A stretch of 64,000 bases of DNA, taken from assembly GCF_001540865.1 (NCBI RefSeq), contig NC_033629.1, positions 4,417,595 to 4,481,594 on the forward strand. Direction: 5' to 3'. The notes under the pieces were generated by a model. The model was not told the DNA's origin and searched no databases. It saw only the letters and a list, made by a program, of their open reading frames with translations. Every line of letters begins with the position of its first letter. The first letter of the stretch is position 1. This document shows, piece by piece, positions 46,727 to 58,566 of this stretch. A program made the translations under genes and the position numbers. The stretch comes from Ananas comosus (taxonomy: Eukaryota; Streptophyta; Magnoliopsida; Poales; Bromeliaceae).

Positions 46727-47751
46727 TTAATTAACTCTTACGATGTTTGATTAATTTGTCTATTGATTCTTAAAATTAATTATTTTGTATTATTTACTAT
46801 ATATTATTTGTTTGTGCAGTAGCCAGTATGCCTGTTGAATAATTATATGGTTGTGATCTTAAGAATAAATGAATAATTGGTGAAAAAATTTATGTAATCG
46901 TTGTCTGTTACTTTATCGGCCTTTTCTGCATTGCATGTTTCAAGTATTCGAGAGATTTTTTTTTTTCAAAGTCTCTTGTTCTTCTCAAAATTAGAGACTT
47001 CGTACAAAGACATCTGACAATTTCCTCACACCCACTATTTGCATTCACGACTTTATTCGGAAAAAAAAAAACAATAATAAGAGAAATTGCCCACATCTAA
47101 AAACTATAAGTTACTGGATCATTTAACAGGACCTTTTGATTATTTGGACCCACATCTAAAAACTATAAGTTACTGGATCATTTAACAGGACCTTTCGATT
47201 ATTTGGACCATTTTAATTTGAGCAATCAAATAAATAAAATGAAATGCAATCATCAGTTCAACACAGTAAGAAAGTGAAAGAAACCTTGCTTGTAATTTAT
47301 CAAAACAAGCTAACTGAATATTATCAAACAATTTCAACAGCTATTTACTGGAATTCAAAGAAAATGAAATAACAAATGTATTCTTCTCTTTTTTGCTAGA
47401 AAAGAAAAAAAAAGGAAGAAAAAAAGAAAAAAAAAAAAAAGGGTTAGTTCTATGAGAGCCTTTTCATGTTACAAGAGCCAAATTGCTCATTAAAATGTTC
47501 TATACACCAAGTGAGAGGAACCTCCAAAACAAGAGGAGGATACAAGAGCCAAAATACTCATGAAACCAAATGATCAGAAACACCTGCTTCTAATCACCCA
47601 TAACCACAAAGGATACAAGATCGTCCTCCGCAACAATAAGCCAAAATACTCATGCAACCAAATGATCAGAAACACCTACTCCTAATCACCCGTAACCGCA
47701 ACATGTCATTTATCTGAATTACATGCCCTATTCTTTTTTCTTCTTTTTTTT
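46727..47751. other. Region between the convergent right GLP and five-exon gene
   Basis: No gene seen. It should hold the 3' untranslated parts of both genes. Homopolymer A tracts occur at 47398-47442. A 60-base unit is repeated in tandem at 47089-47210. Confidence 0.5.
47089..47210. repeat. Tandem duplication of a 60-base unit
   Basis: cccacatctaaaaactataa... occurs twice back to back, with a single t/c difference (ccttttgatt against cctttcgatt). Confidence 0.9.
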
Positions 47752-48834
47752 TCATGAGGAGCTGGTGCGAGAGTTCCTGCAGAATGATGATCCACCTCCT
47801 GAGCCAGCGGGTGATGGAGAAGAAGCCATAAATTGGGCCCCGGGAGATGATAGAGGAAGGCTTGCGGCATGGGCTAGTTGTCCCATCAACGGAAAGCCAG
47901 ATGGACTATTTGATGCAGCATAAGTCGTCGATGGGTGGGCTCCGAGTCCTCTTGAGGGGTTACTCTGCAATTTATATGGTGCATCATATATTGAGGAGTT
48001 TGTTTTCAATAATCAAATCACAACATAATGTTCATCAGGAAGCTTAGGCATACAAAGAAGGTAACAATTTGCAAATACTACACAAACTATAGAGCATATA
48101 TTAAATGAACTCCTAAGGCCTTGTTTTGATAATGTTGCCTCTTTTATTTTGTTTGTTTTTTTTTTAAAAACACAATTCTGCTCTACGGAGTGTGCAAGTG
48201 GATGGTATAGTATTTGCAGTCTCTACATTTGCCGATTTGTTTAGCAACCAAAAACAACTATAGTAACTTTTTCTGCTTCTTTACTTGTCGGTTTTTTTTT
48301 TTGGAAAAAAAATGCCTTTTGACATCTGGCAACGTTGCATTGCAAATTAGCCAAACTATGACGAGAGTAGGGAAGCTCATTTGTCCGCACATCCAATCAT
48401 ATAAAATGTTTATACATTAAAATATACAAAAAAAGGCAATAATATCAAAGAAGGCCAAAACTTAAAAGCCTAAGGGTGAGTTTGGTTCCACGTAAAACTG
48501 TGGAAAAAAAATTTTCGGTGGAAAAAAATTTTATGTCATTTGTGTTTGGTTTATAGGAAAAGAAAAAGAGTTTTCCATGACAGTTTTTTGGTTGAAAGGA
48601 AAAGAAAAGGTAGATGAAAAATTATTTAATATATTTTTTATTATATATATTATTAATATATTATAATTATTATATATTTTCTCTAATTATATATATTATA
48701 TATTATTAATATATAATAATTATCATAATATATTTAATTATTATAATTTATATTTATAAAAATATTTAAATATATTATATAATATATATATAATAATATA
48801 TTTAATATTATAAATAAATTATTATATATTTATA

Positions 48835-48909
<75 letters not shown>

Positions 48910-49127
48910 TAGAAGCTAGAATACTTGTAAAAGTACCCAAGTGCTATTGTGTGTTTTTTAGCCCTTGGATGGAGAGATGTGAGGTTGAGATGATGGATGG
49001 TAGGTCGGTGGTAGGTGTGGTAGGTGAATGTGTTTAATCCAAGGCTGATTAATAATCAAAAAGTGATCCAAGGGCTAAAAACACACAAGTATCACTTGGG
49101 TGATATTTGTAAAAGTATTCTAGCCCT

Positions 49128-49165
<38 letters not shown>

Positions 49166-52100
49166 CAAAGAGGACTGGACCTCTCTCTCTCTCACTCAGG
49201 CGGTCCACGAGGTGAAGCTCACCTCGTGGACCGCGCACAAAAAATCCTATGAACCCCGCCATTTTCCACTGTAGCTTTTTGTTTTCCGCTCTTGCGGAGC
49301 GAAAAACGAAAACCCCAAATTTTCACAGAATCCATAAAAAAAACTTTCGGAGAAAATTTTTTTTACAGAGAACCAAACATCAGAAAAATGTTTTTCAACT
49401 GAAAATTAATTTTCAGACTACTTTTACAGCAAACCAAACACCCCCTAAACTATAAATGTTTGACTTTACTATTTCATACAGTGGTATGGTCAAATACCTG
49501 ACATCAGAGCTTAATAATTCTGAAATGCATAGCATTACATCATAACTTAATAATTCTTTTGTTTAAGGTTTAATCTCCCAGCCATTGCAGTTGGCAATGC
49601 AGCCAATTTAGGTGCTGTTTTAATTGTTGCAGTTGAGCTTGCTCATGCAGTTCCAACTGCAGCAGTTGAATTTAAATATATCAAACGAAACACTAGATTG
49701 CATCTGCATGCAGTTATAACTATAGCGCAGTTGTAATTACGTGTAACTAAACATCCCCTAAATGTAAGTAAATTTTCTGACCAATGTCACTGCTGCATAA
49801 TTCTAGCATTTGGGATAATTACAAAGGCCACAACAAACAAATCACATTAGGTACCATTATGAATAATCCATGGCAAAGTAGAAATATTCAATGCAGAGCT
49901 AAAATCATAATCTACCACTTCGATATATTAATAATCACTTACATTCTGTTGAAGAGAGCCAAACACAGGCCTGTTCAGAGAGGAAGCAGAGGGGGATGTA
50001 CTGTGTATCTGATGCAATTGACGCCCATGAGAGCTGTGGCTAGGAGCAGCATCAGATTCACCAGCTGAATCACCACCGAAATTCACCTCCACATGCAGTG
50101 GCATTGTCACAGATGACAACATGGTCCGTCGTTTTACTTCTTCTTCAGCATTTAAAATCTGTTGAACAACCAAATTGACCCTTATGTTATAAACTATTAA
50201 AGAACAAATGAATGAGACACCGGAAATATATTTTTCCCTTCGTATATGATATAGAGCTTGGATGGGTAATCAAGTACCAAGATGGAAGTTCCTACATTGA
50301 TATCTAGGTGTGTATTTATCTAGAACAAGGTAGTTGCTATGTAAAGGAGGGTAAAAACTTTTAGCAATCGGTGAAACTTAATCATTAGTTAAAGCAAGTT
50401 GTTACAACAGTTCAGCCAAACTGAAATGACCAATAGCACTCAAGTGTAAAAGACAGCAGAACCTAAATTTGTTTGAGAATAGTATCAATAAATAGAGTAG
50501 TTGTTATGAAATTAAAAAAAGAAAAAACATTAAAGAGCATGAACTCGACATTAAAATGAAACCAAAAGAATTGTAGCCATAAACATGTATTAGGGAAAGA
50601 GTTTAGTGTATTTGAGCTTGCACGCCTGAAAATGAAAAAAGATAGGCTAGAACAGAAAATGATTGGTCATGCAGGAAAAGAGAAAGAGATAGAGGATATA
50701 AGACAGCACACAAAGACCTCATATACAGGTGAAAAATTGATGAAAGAACATGGTTTTGAATTTGGCAATGTCTTTTATATAATGGCCCAACAAGACAAGA
50801 CAAGGAGCCTAAGATCAAACTCGAGATACTAAATGCCAAGCAATTTATACTAAGCCATTCCAACTCTGAATTACATTCCTAAAATGTTTTCAAGGATGGG
50901 ACTCTTGGGAAATTAGATGTAATCTACACCATATTTTTTGAAGCAAAAATTAACACATATATGCACTTTTAGGCAGTGTTTGGTTGGGAAACAAGAAGGG
51001 GAATAAGCCCTTGTTCCCCCTTTTGTTCCCAAATGCCGTGTTTGGTATCCGAGAACAATAGTTTTCGGGTTTCTGGAATAAGCTGGTATAAGGTTGAAAC
51101 TGTCGTTCCACCCTTTTCCCTGGAACAAGCTTGTTCCCAAGTAAACAAGATTAATTAAAGTCTAAATTTAACTTTAATTATGGAATTAAATCATTAATTA
51201 ATCTAATTAATATATTTAAATCATTATTTATTGCTTAAATAATAAAATAATTAATTTAATTAATAATCTAATGTATTTATTCATAAACTAATATTTATTT
51301 ATTGATCAACCATTAATATTTCTATTAATCTAATTAATTTTTTTTTACTAGTTATCTAGCTAAAATAATTTACTAAGTAAAAAGTTAAATTATTTTTTAT
51401 AATTAATTAATTAATATATTTTTATTATCTTATACAATATTCATAGCTAATAAATTTATTAATTTATTAAATTATTTCTAAGTAATATTTTGATGTTAAT
51501 TAATTAGATAAAATAAATTATTTAAAATTATAACTCTTATTCCGCTTATTCCAATCTAACCATCCAAACACTATTTATCTTGTTTATAAAAACAACCCTA
51601 TTTTCATCCAAACGCAAAATTGGTCTAGTTCCTACTTATATCTGAACTTGTACCTATCCCTGAAATAAGCAGTTCTTACTTATGCCAGAACCAAACGCAA
51701 CCTTATGGTCCATATCAATAACAAATCCGAAAACAAAATTTACCTGCTTCAGCATTTGTACAAGATTGTGCTTTTTCTCATTCAAGACTTGCAACTTGTT
51801 CTCCAGCTCTCCTTTGCTCTCCTCTTTTTTCACAATATCTTTGGAGTCATCAATCACCTAAGAAATTCAAAATAGAAAACAAAGAGGCAATGTTAAAAGG
51901 CAAGGAATGATTTACAAAAATTTAATATGCACTTTAAGGATATAGTAATGTAGACGAAACATGAGTTCATTCTTCTGGACATATTTATTTCCATCGAAAA
52001 AAGAGTTATTAAACTTAGGTACTCCTTGAAGAAATTGTAGGACAGAACTTCGGAAAAGAATATAGTAGTTCACCATATTATGGCACATTTTGCCTGCTAT

Positions 52101-55100
52101 AGGGTGTAGTTTTGTTTGATGAAGTGTGATTTGACTAGGAATACTGATTGAAGTACCATAAACAGCTTCTTCTGCAGAACAATGAGCTGCTCCAAATAGG
52201 AGCTAGCCTGAGCTTCATTTTGGTAGCCACTAGCAAAAGCCCCAAACTTTTCTGACTTTCCAAAGACTCAGCTAGAGATGGCTGAAGCTGAAAACAGAGA
52301 CAGAAGTGACGCCATACAGCCACAAAGGGTAAAGGTACTTTTGTGTTAATTATCTGACACATTGATTACATATGTATAAAGCTAGACAAAGTCATATGCG
52401 CAACAGCTAAAGAAATTGGCAGTTATGTAATGTAACTAGAAAAGCACAATAGGCTAAAGAGTAATACGTGGTACATCTGTACATGCACCTGTTAATGAAA
52501 AGAAAATTCATGTGATCTAAAAGATAAGCCAACCTGAGTTATGACACGAAACTCTAACAATCAGTTGCTCTTCATAAGCACTTAAATATGTTATTAATCA
52601 ATCTAAACAAATTACCAAGTTTAAGATATGAATATCCAACGATAATACAATCATTCCTTATTCATCTTTCGAAAATCGGTAAAACAGTCCAGGTTTCAAT
52701 ATAATTTACTTTAGAGCCATTGGTTTTGGAATTACTTGCAAAAGTAGGAAAGAGCTTTAAGAATCCTTATTAGTGTAAAACTATTAATATTAGGAGTATG
52801 AGTTAAATTGGCTTATGTTGTTTTATAGGAAAGTCAAAAGTTTGATTGGAGCAAAACTTCTTACTGATTTGATATCGAAAAAATTATGTTTCAGTAGTAG
52901 AACAAATTTGGACGTTTCAGGACATCCTTTTAAAGCCATTCTGGTATCAACCAATCCATATGGAGATCCACAAATAGGATGCTTTGTAGTGATTTGTCAG
53001 AATAAATAGTTCTATTTGTCTTCTTCACTTCCTCATTTCTAATTTGCTACTCTCGATCCATCTACAGCCCATTGTCTTACCTTTATCATATCTACTATCA
53101 GTTGGAAATAAGCCTAATGCAGTTTGCTCTCTTCTGTTGAATTATCAGACCACCACTGGTAGGATTGATATGTTTCAACCCATGAAGTGAAGCTACATCA
53201 CACATTCAAGTAGAAGAAAATTAAACTTGCAAAATGAGAGTAAGTTTTCACCTATTCACAGATCCAGAGTGGAGAATTATCATTGAAATGTACAAACTCT
53301 TAAGCAATGCGCCTAAGATCCGATTTGTAAAAGATGCTTACACGAACTATATCATGGTTAGTAAAACTAATGACAAAGATATTAAATAGATTTATCATGT
53401 AACTCAAGCACTCTAATCCTTTATTACAATATGAATAGATTAACCCCATGTTTGCAACAGTATGTCAGACCTCAGAAAATACTTATTGGAACCCCCGCAA
53501 TTAGGATTGGCTTAACTATTTTTCATATATTTTATAAAGATCTCATCAGAGAGCATAGATCAAAATTTAGGAAAATGAAAAGTATATTCAATCCCCCGAA
53601 CTTAATAAAATTGGTTGTGGTTTAGGTACATTCAAAAAAGCCATCCTTCCAGGCAAATAAACAATTTTCGCGATACATTGAAAATGGGGCAAAATGTATG
53701 GATAGTTCATATATTATCACAATATTTCAATCTGGTCCCCGTACTTAATCATTTAAACCAACTTATTACTCGTCTCTGTGAAACTTTGCATCTAAGTCCA
53801 AAAATCCACCGAAAATACTGAGCCCATTTAAGAAGATGATAAAGTGCATCGCTGAAATATGATGCAATTTTTATGGAGGGGTAGTTAAGACATGGGCTAA
53901 AACATAAGAAGCGTTTTGTAATTTAGCCTTCTTAGCTACAGAAGAAAAAAAAAACCCTGACTCACCCTGTATGGACATCAGAACATATTATCCAGTCACT
54001 AATAGCTTATGCGTTATGGAGATCTTTTTGTGTGATTGCAAGTTAAGAGTTAGATTTTAGCTCTTTAGACGGTCCTGGCATCCATGATTTAGTACGATAA
54101 GGCTTTGTTTAGATGCATGAATATCTTGTTTAGTATATATCTCCATAATTTACTTGAGAAGCTTGTACGTTGGTAGATAAAGAGTGTGATCAATGTCCAA
54201 AATTGAATATTATATTCAGCCTTCAAATCACTTTTTTGGATAAGATAAATCACCTTATTGGCGAAATATCCCATCCTACCAAAGCATGAATATCAAAACT
54301 TCTCAAAGAACAAAAATCAAACTCTTACCTTACAATCACATTAGAAAATCTTTACACCGCATAAGTTATCCCTGGATAACTTATTCCGATTTCCAAATAT
54401 GGCCTAAGTGTATTTTACCTACAAAGTGTTTTATCTTGTCCCGAAGAAATAGCTAGTATGGTATGCCTTTTTACGCATAACGAAGATTTTACTGTGTTAC
54501 TATAAGTCATGAGTCTGATTTTAGCTCCTGGGAAGTCTTGGTATCTATAATTTGGTCGGATAGTATATTTTATCCACGAGACAGTTTATCCATTCCGACA
54601 GAAAGACTTGAAAACTGAATATGATATGTTTTTCTAAACATTTGATCATAGTGCTCATCTACCAAATACTACGAATTTCTCAAATATCTACCAAATACTA
54701 CGAATTTCTCAAATAAATGATAGAGATAAGCCGAACAAGATATACATGCATCCAAACATGGCCTGAGTGTATTTTACCTCCCAGGTGATTTATCTTATTC
54801 CTAACTTGGAAGGCCGGACATGGCATGTCTTTCTAGATATTTGATCCTATTTTTCATCGATCAAATCCGACAATCAAGATGTTCATGCATGCGAACAGGC
54901 CTGCAACACCATTTACAGAACAAATTTTAGGTCTCACCTCCAATTTCGAATCGGCAGCGTCTTCTTTTACCGCCTTTCCGTCCGGGGCGGGCTCGTCTTC
55001 TCCATTCTTCGCCGCGGCGCCGCCGATCGCGGGGTTCACCGCTTTCTCCGGTGATTCTTCTGCCTCTTCTTCCTTCACCTTCTTCTCCGTACAGGGGGAG

Positions 55101-55276
55101 GTGCTGCTAGGGTTTTCGTCGGCGGCGGCTGCGGCGATGCGGGAGAGGGCGAGGGCTCGCCGGCGGAGAAGGTTCTTGAATTGGGGGAGGGAGATGGAGC
55201 GGGGGGGGAGAGGCCACCGGCGCGGGGCGTTGGGAACCTTGTGCAGGTTCCCGCGGCTGACGGCCAGCGCCACCAT
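47752..55276 (-). CDS. Unrecognised five-exon gene, predicted coiled-coil protein, one-base deletion in exon 2
   Basis: Exons on the minus strand: 55276-54938, 52287-52145, 51857-51744, 50158-49943 and 47964-47752 (stop TGA at 47754-47752). Every junction is GT/AG and phase 0. Exon 1 gives 113 residues: a basic, proline/arginine-rich start (MVALAVSRGNLHKVPN) and LPQFKNLLRRRALALSRI, then a low-complexity acidic K/E/A part. Exons 2-4 look helical and coiled-coil prone (SYLEQLIVLQKKLF, ELENKLQVLNEKKHNL, ILNAEEEVKRR). Exon 5 is a S/P/G-rich tail ending RNSRTSSS. Exon 2 is 143 bases, one short of 48 codons: it enters as LAESLESQK and leaves in another frame as FGAFASGYQNEAQ, so a base is missing near 52240-52250. 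With it, the protein would be 341 residues. Either a sequencing error or a recent null allele. I do not recognise the family. Exon 1 is strongly GC-rich, as in many monocot genes. Introns hold Harbinger-type MITEs. Confidence 0.75.
48842..48906. repeat. (TA)n microsatellite
   Basis: About 65 bases of TA with one break (agat). Confidence 0.95.
48906..49131. mobile_element. MITE nested in the intronic Harbinger-type MITE
   Basis: Left gagtagaagctagaatactt and the reverse complement of the right end agtagggctagaatactttt are inverted repeats that continue through tgtgtgttttttagcccttgg. Both sides are TA tracts (48842-48906 and 49133-49160). Related to the elements at 191-739. Confidence 0.7.
49201..49233. 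repeat. Perfect 15-base hairpin with 3-base loop
   Basis: cggtccacgaggtga, then agc, then the exact complement tcacctcgtggaccg. It is GC-rich in an AT-rich intronic transposon. Confidence 0.95.
49608..49760. mobile_element. Short MITE-like element in intron 4
   Basis: Left ggtgctgttttaattgttgc and the reverse complement of the right end ggggatgtttagttacacgt are loosely inverted, with tgcagttg words repeated inside. Flanks are tta and taa, not an exact duplication. Confidence 0.4.
50972..51702. mobile_element. PIF/Harbinger-type MITE in intron 3
   Basis: Left ggcagtgtttggttgggaaa and the reverse complement of the right end ggttgcgtttggttctggca are inverted repeats. TTA is duplicated at 50969-50971 and 51703-51705. 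The interior is AT-rich with ttaattaat words; no coding. Same superfamily as the array at 37871-39556. Confidence 0.75.
52288..54937. other. Intron 1 of the five-exon gene
   Basis: 2650 bases with no exon-like sequence on the minus strand. Two partial repeats with gagtgtattttacct (near 54416 and 54767) and a doubled taccaaatactacgaatttc (54659-54716) are present. Confidence 0.6.
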
Positions 55277-57240
55277 TGTCCGTTCGTCTCCGATCCTGCC
55301 GTCGGCAGGTTCCTAAAGTTTAGACGGGAAAGGCGGCGAGATCGGGCTTCGATTCGGCCCGTGACTGCGCCGAACCACAGATTGCGTTTTTGATCCTGGT
55401 AGCTCTTAAAATTACTGCCCGCACCAAGCGCATCCGTACAATTCATGCACCACTAATATTAGTAACCAATGCGATGCGCGGACAGATAACTAGAAAAAAA
55501 ATAAAAAAAATGTCTACAGAGAAAGAGTACACAGCGAAGCGATGATAAGATATGGGATTCATCTTGCCGATGAAGGAAGGTAATAGTTGGAGGAAGTGGA
55601 AGAGGAACAATTCGGCCTAATACAGAGGTGTAATCCGATTCGGTTCAGATCAAGCAAAAAAGAGAAAATTATATGGAGCAGCTTAACCAGCTCAAGAAGC
55701 CCAAACTCAACAATGATTGATTTTGTTCAAGTAAAGAAAGAAAAAAAAAAAATTTCAGATCAGTCCATGCAAAGAAAAAAATATATATATGAAAAACTTG
55801 AGCCGGTTCGGAATAGAATCCACACTCAATAATGAAGAGAATGTTGCCGTATGAAAAATTTAGAGAGAATAATATACAGGTATAAAGATATGATACCTAT
55901 TGTTTGATAGTTAATTATATTGAGAAAAAATGTATAAAATTTATCATAGGTATCACCTTTTTTTTTTAATCTGACTATCGCATCTTTTAAAAATTTTAAT
56001 TTTGCTACCTGATCTTTTAATTTATTTGATTTGAGCCAATTAAAAAAATTTTAACTTAAAAATTTGCATGTATCGTTTATTTTATGAATTTAATTTGTAT
56101 ATTTTATACAATTTGCGTAACTATAAATTTATTAAAGTGAACAATTAGCTTATATTTTTCATCCTAGGAGCCATCAAATTACTTAAATCAAATGAGTTGA
56201 AAGTTTGAATAGCAAAATTAAAATTTTGACATGCAGTCGAATCAAAATTGTCCATGTTTCAAATAAATTTTTACATTTTTTACTTTAATATATTTTAAAA
56301 ACAAAATTTAATTTAATAGATATTACATACAATATACCGGCATAAAAAAGTTATACATTTTAGAAAGGTGAAATTATATACAACTGATCTAATCTTTGGA
56401 TCAATTGAAAATGATGATCCAACATTGAAAAATTTTAATTTTATTATCATCTGATCTTTCAAATAATTTTACTTAATTTCCTAAAAGTAATTACATGCAT
56501 CTAGTGCATTCAGATATGTTTCCAATGAATTTTTATTTTTTTAAAATACACCTCATAATAATTCTAGCGTTTAAGTCTTAACTAGAAAAATGAGTGGTCA
56601 TATTAAAATAAGTGATTAATAAAAGTAAAGTGTACAAATGTACAAATGCACCAGGTATATGCAATAATTTTTCAGAACTAATAAATCAAATAAAATCCAA
56701 CAAAATAAAAGGGTAGATAGTAAAACTAAAATTTTTAAAGCTTAGATAGTTATTTTCAATCGATCTAAAGTTTAGGCTACTAATGATTAAGATCAAAATT
56801 AGAAACAATTATTTACATATAAGTGAGGAAAAATAGAAACAATTATTTAATTATATTCCCACAAAATTAAAAAGCACCAGTTAATTGAAAATATGTTATT
56901 ATGATAACTATGTGATTTAAAAGAACTTAGTTAATCATTATATCATAACCATTATCAACAGATAACTTAATCAAAAAATAGAAATAACTCAATTTAAAGT
57001 AATTTGATTGACATTTCTATAAAGAATGTTTAGTATAAAAGGAGCAGTGATTCTTTAACACTAATGGGGGACAAAATTTTCCTTGATTTTCCCTTGAATT
57101 TATTTTCCATAGTTGAGTTTTGCTACCACCGATAGCGTAGTCGTTCATGATACTTGAGATTATATATAGAGCTGTAAATTACGATCAACTTTTGATTGTA
57201 AGACTAGCATTACAATCAACTTTTGATTGTAAGCTTTGGA
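55277..57240. other. Upstream region of the five-exon gene and AT-rich intergenic DNA
   Basis: 55277-55446 is GC-rich and probably holds the 5' leader and promoter. The rest is AT-rich with no recognised gene or repeat, apart from short direct words. Confidence 0.5.
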
Positions 57241-57270
57241 TTTGAGTTTTTAAAAAGAAATTCGATGATC

Positions 57271-57412
57271 CAACAATTAAAGATACATGTCTATTTGTAT
57301 GGTAACCAACTATCTAGAACTTTAATCACAAACTATTTTGGCAACAATTAAAGATACATGTCTATTTGTATGGTAACCAACTATCTAGAACTTTAATCAC
57401 AAACTATTTTGG
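57271..57412. repeat. Tandem duplication of a 71-base unit
   Basis: caacaattaaagatacatgt... to aactattttgg is present twice in a row with no visible difference. The second copy is cut at its last bases by the Mutator-like element that follows. Confidence 0.9.
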
Positions 57413-58074
57413 CTAAATTACATAAAACCCCCAGTCAATACTCACTTTTTCATTTTTTCCAACTGTCATTTAAAAATCTATATTTTGCCCCCTTGTAAAA
57501 TAAAAAATATTCACTTCACTACCTACCGTTAGTGCTCTCCATTAGGGTTCCATTTATAAAATACTATTATATTTTTTTTTTATACAAAAATTACTCTCAG
57601 CCTCCTTTTCTCAACGTTGCCGCCTATTTCCTCGCCGCCTCGCCCTTCTTCGCTGCCTCACCCTCGCCCACATCTTTGTTCGCGCCCACAAACACCTCCT
57701 CGCCCTACTCCTCCGCCTCGCCTACGCCGTCGCTTTTTCTCACTTCTCCATCCACGCCCATCTCGATTTCCTCCCTACTGTCACCGAAAGGGAGGGGCGA
57801 CGAGGGTGCAGGAGGAGAAGGGGAGAAGATAGAGAAGAAAATGAAGACTAACAACGGGCAATCAAGACGTGAAAAATAGAAAATGAGAGGCGGCAAATGA
57901 GCAAGATTGGGATGGAGATGGAGATGGTAAGGGCCAAATTAGTCATCATATTTTAACACCAAACTCTCCTGTGAATATTTTTCATTTTACAAGGGGGCAA
58001 AGTGTAGATTTTTAAATGACAGGGAGGAAAGTGAAAAAGTGAATATTGACAGAGGAGTTTTATGTAATTTAGCC
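57411..58074. mobile_element. Pack-MULE-like element with GC-rich cargo
   Basis: Terminal inverted repeats of about 105 bases: left ggctaaattacataaaaccc, right (reverse complement) ggctaaattacataaaactc, staying similar through atttaaaaatct and ttgcccccttgtaaaat. The flanks aactatttt and aactttttt form a 9-base target duplication with one mismatch, as made by Mutator-like elements. The middle (57590-57860) is GC-rich with a proline/serine-rich frame of 115 codons (57532-57879) that starts in the left arm. This is the layout of a MULE that took up a gene piece; no transposase is present. Confidence 0.75.
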
Positions 58075-58566
58075 AACTTTTTTTTCCTCACATTCTATCT
58101 ACAATGATATAAGATTGGTGAATTGAGTATTTGTACTAATTTTAATTTTTGTTTGCTTTTGTAGGATGAATATTGTCTGATGCTAATTTGGTGGAAATCC
58201 TGAAGCAGTTGAGTTCTATTTATATAACTCTTTTTATCACATTTTGTCTATGGCTACATATGCATTACCAGAAGGCATACTTTTCAACTGAAAGCAATAT
58301 ATACACTATAAGAGTAGAGTAATGCATTTAAAGACCTCAATAATTCACTGCTAATTTAAAAGTGATTAAATTTTCGTTTGTTCCTATTATTCTCACTTAT
58401 ACAATAGTAGAGAATTTTTTATTTCTTGATTGGGATTAGCATTGTTGATTGAAGTTTATTACTGTTGAAATATTTAAAAATTTATTGTTCATTATTGTAA
58501 AGTTTTCGTATTGACGTGTTTATTTGGTATTTCATAATTTACATATAATTTGGTGTATCGGCAGTT
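58075..58566. other. AT-rich intergenic DNA
   Basis: No gene or clear element seen. Confidence 0.5.

Larger units (their letters stand above)
48474..49445. mobile_element. PIF/Harbinger-type MITE in intron 4
   Basis: Left gggtgagtttggttccacg and the reverse complement of the right end gggggtgtttggtttgctg are inverted repeats, with TAA duplicated at 48471-48473 and 49446-49448. Long complementary TA-rich arms (48620-48900) and a nested smaller element at 48906-49131 lie inside. Spliced out with the intron of the host gene. Confidence 0.7.
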
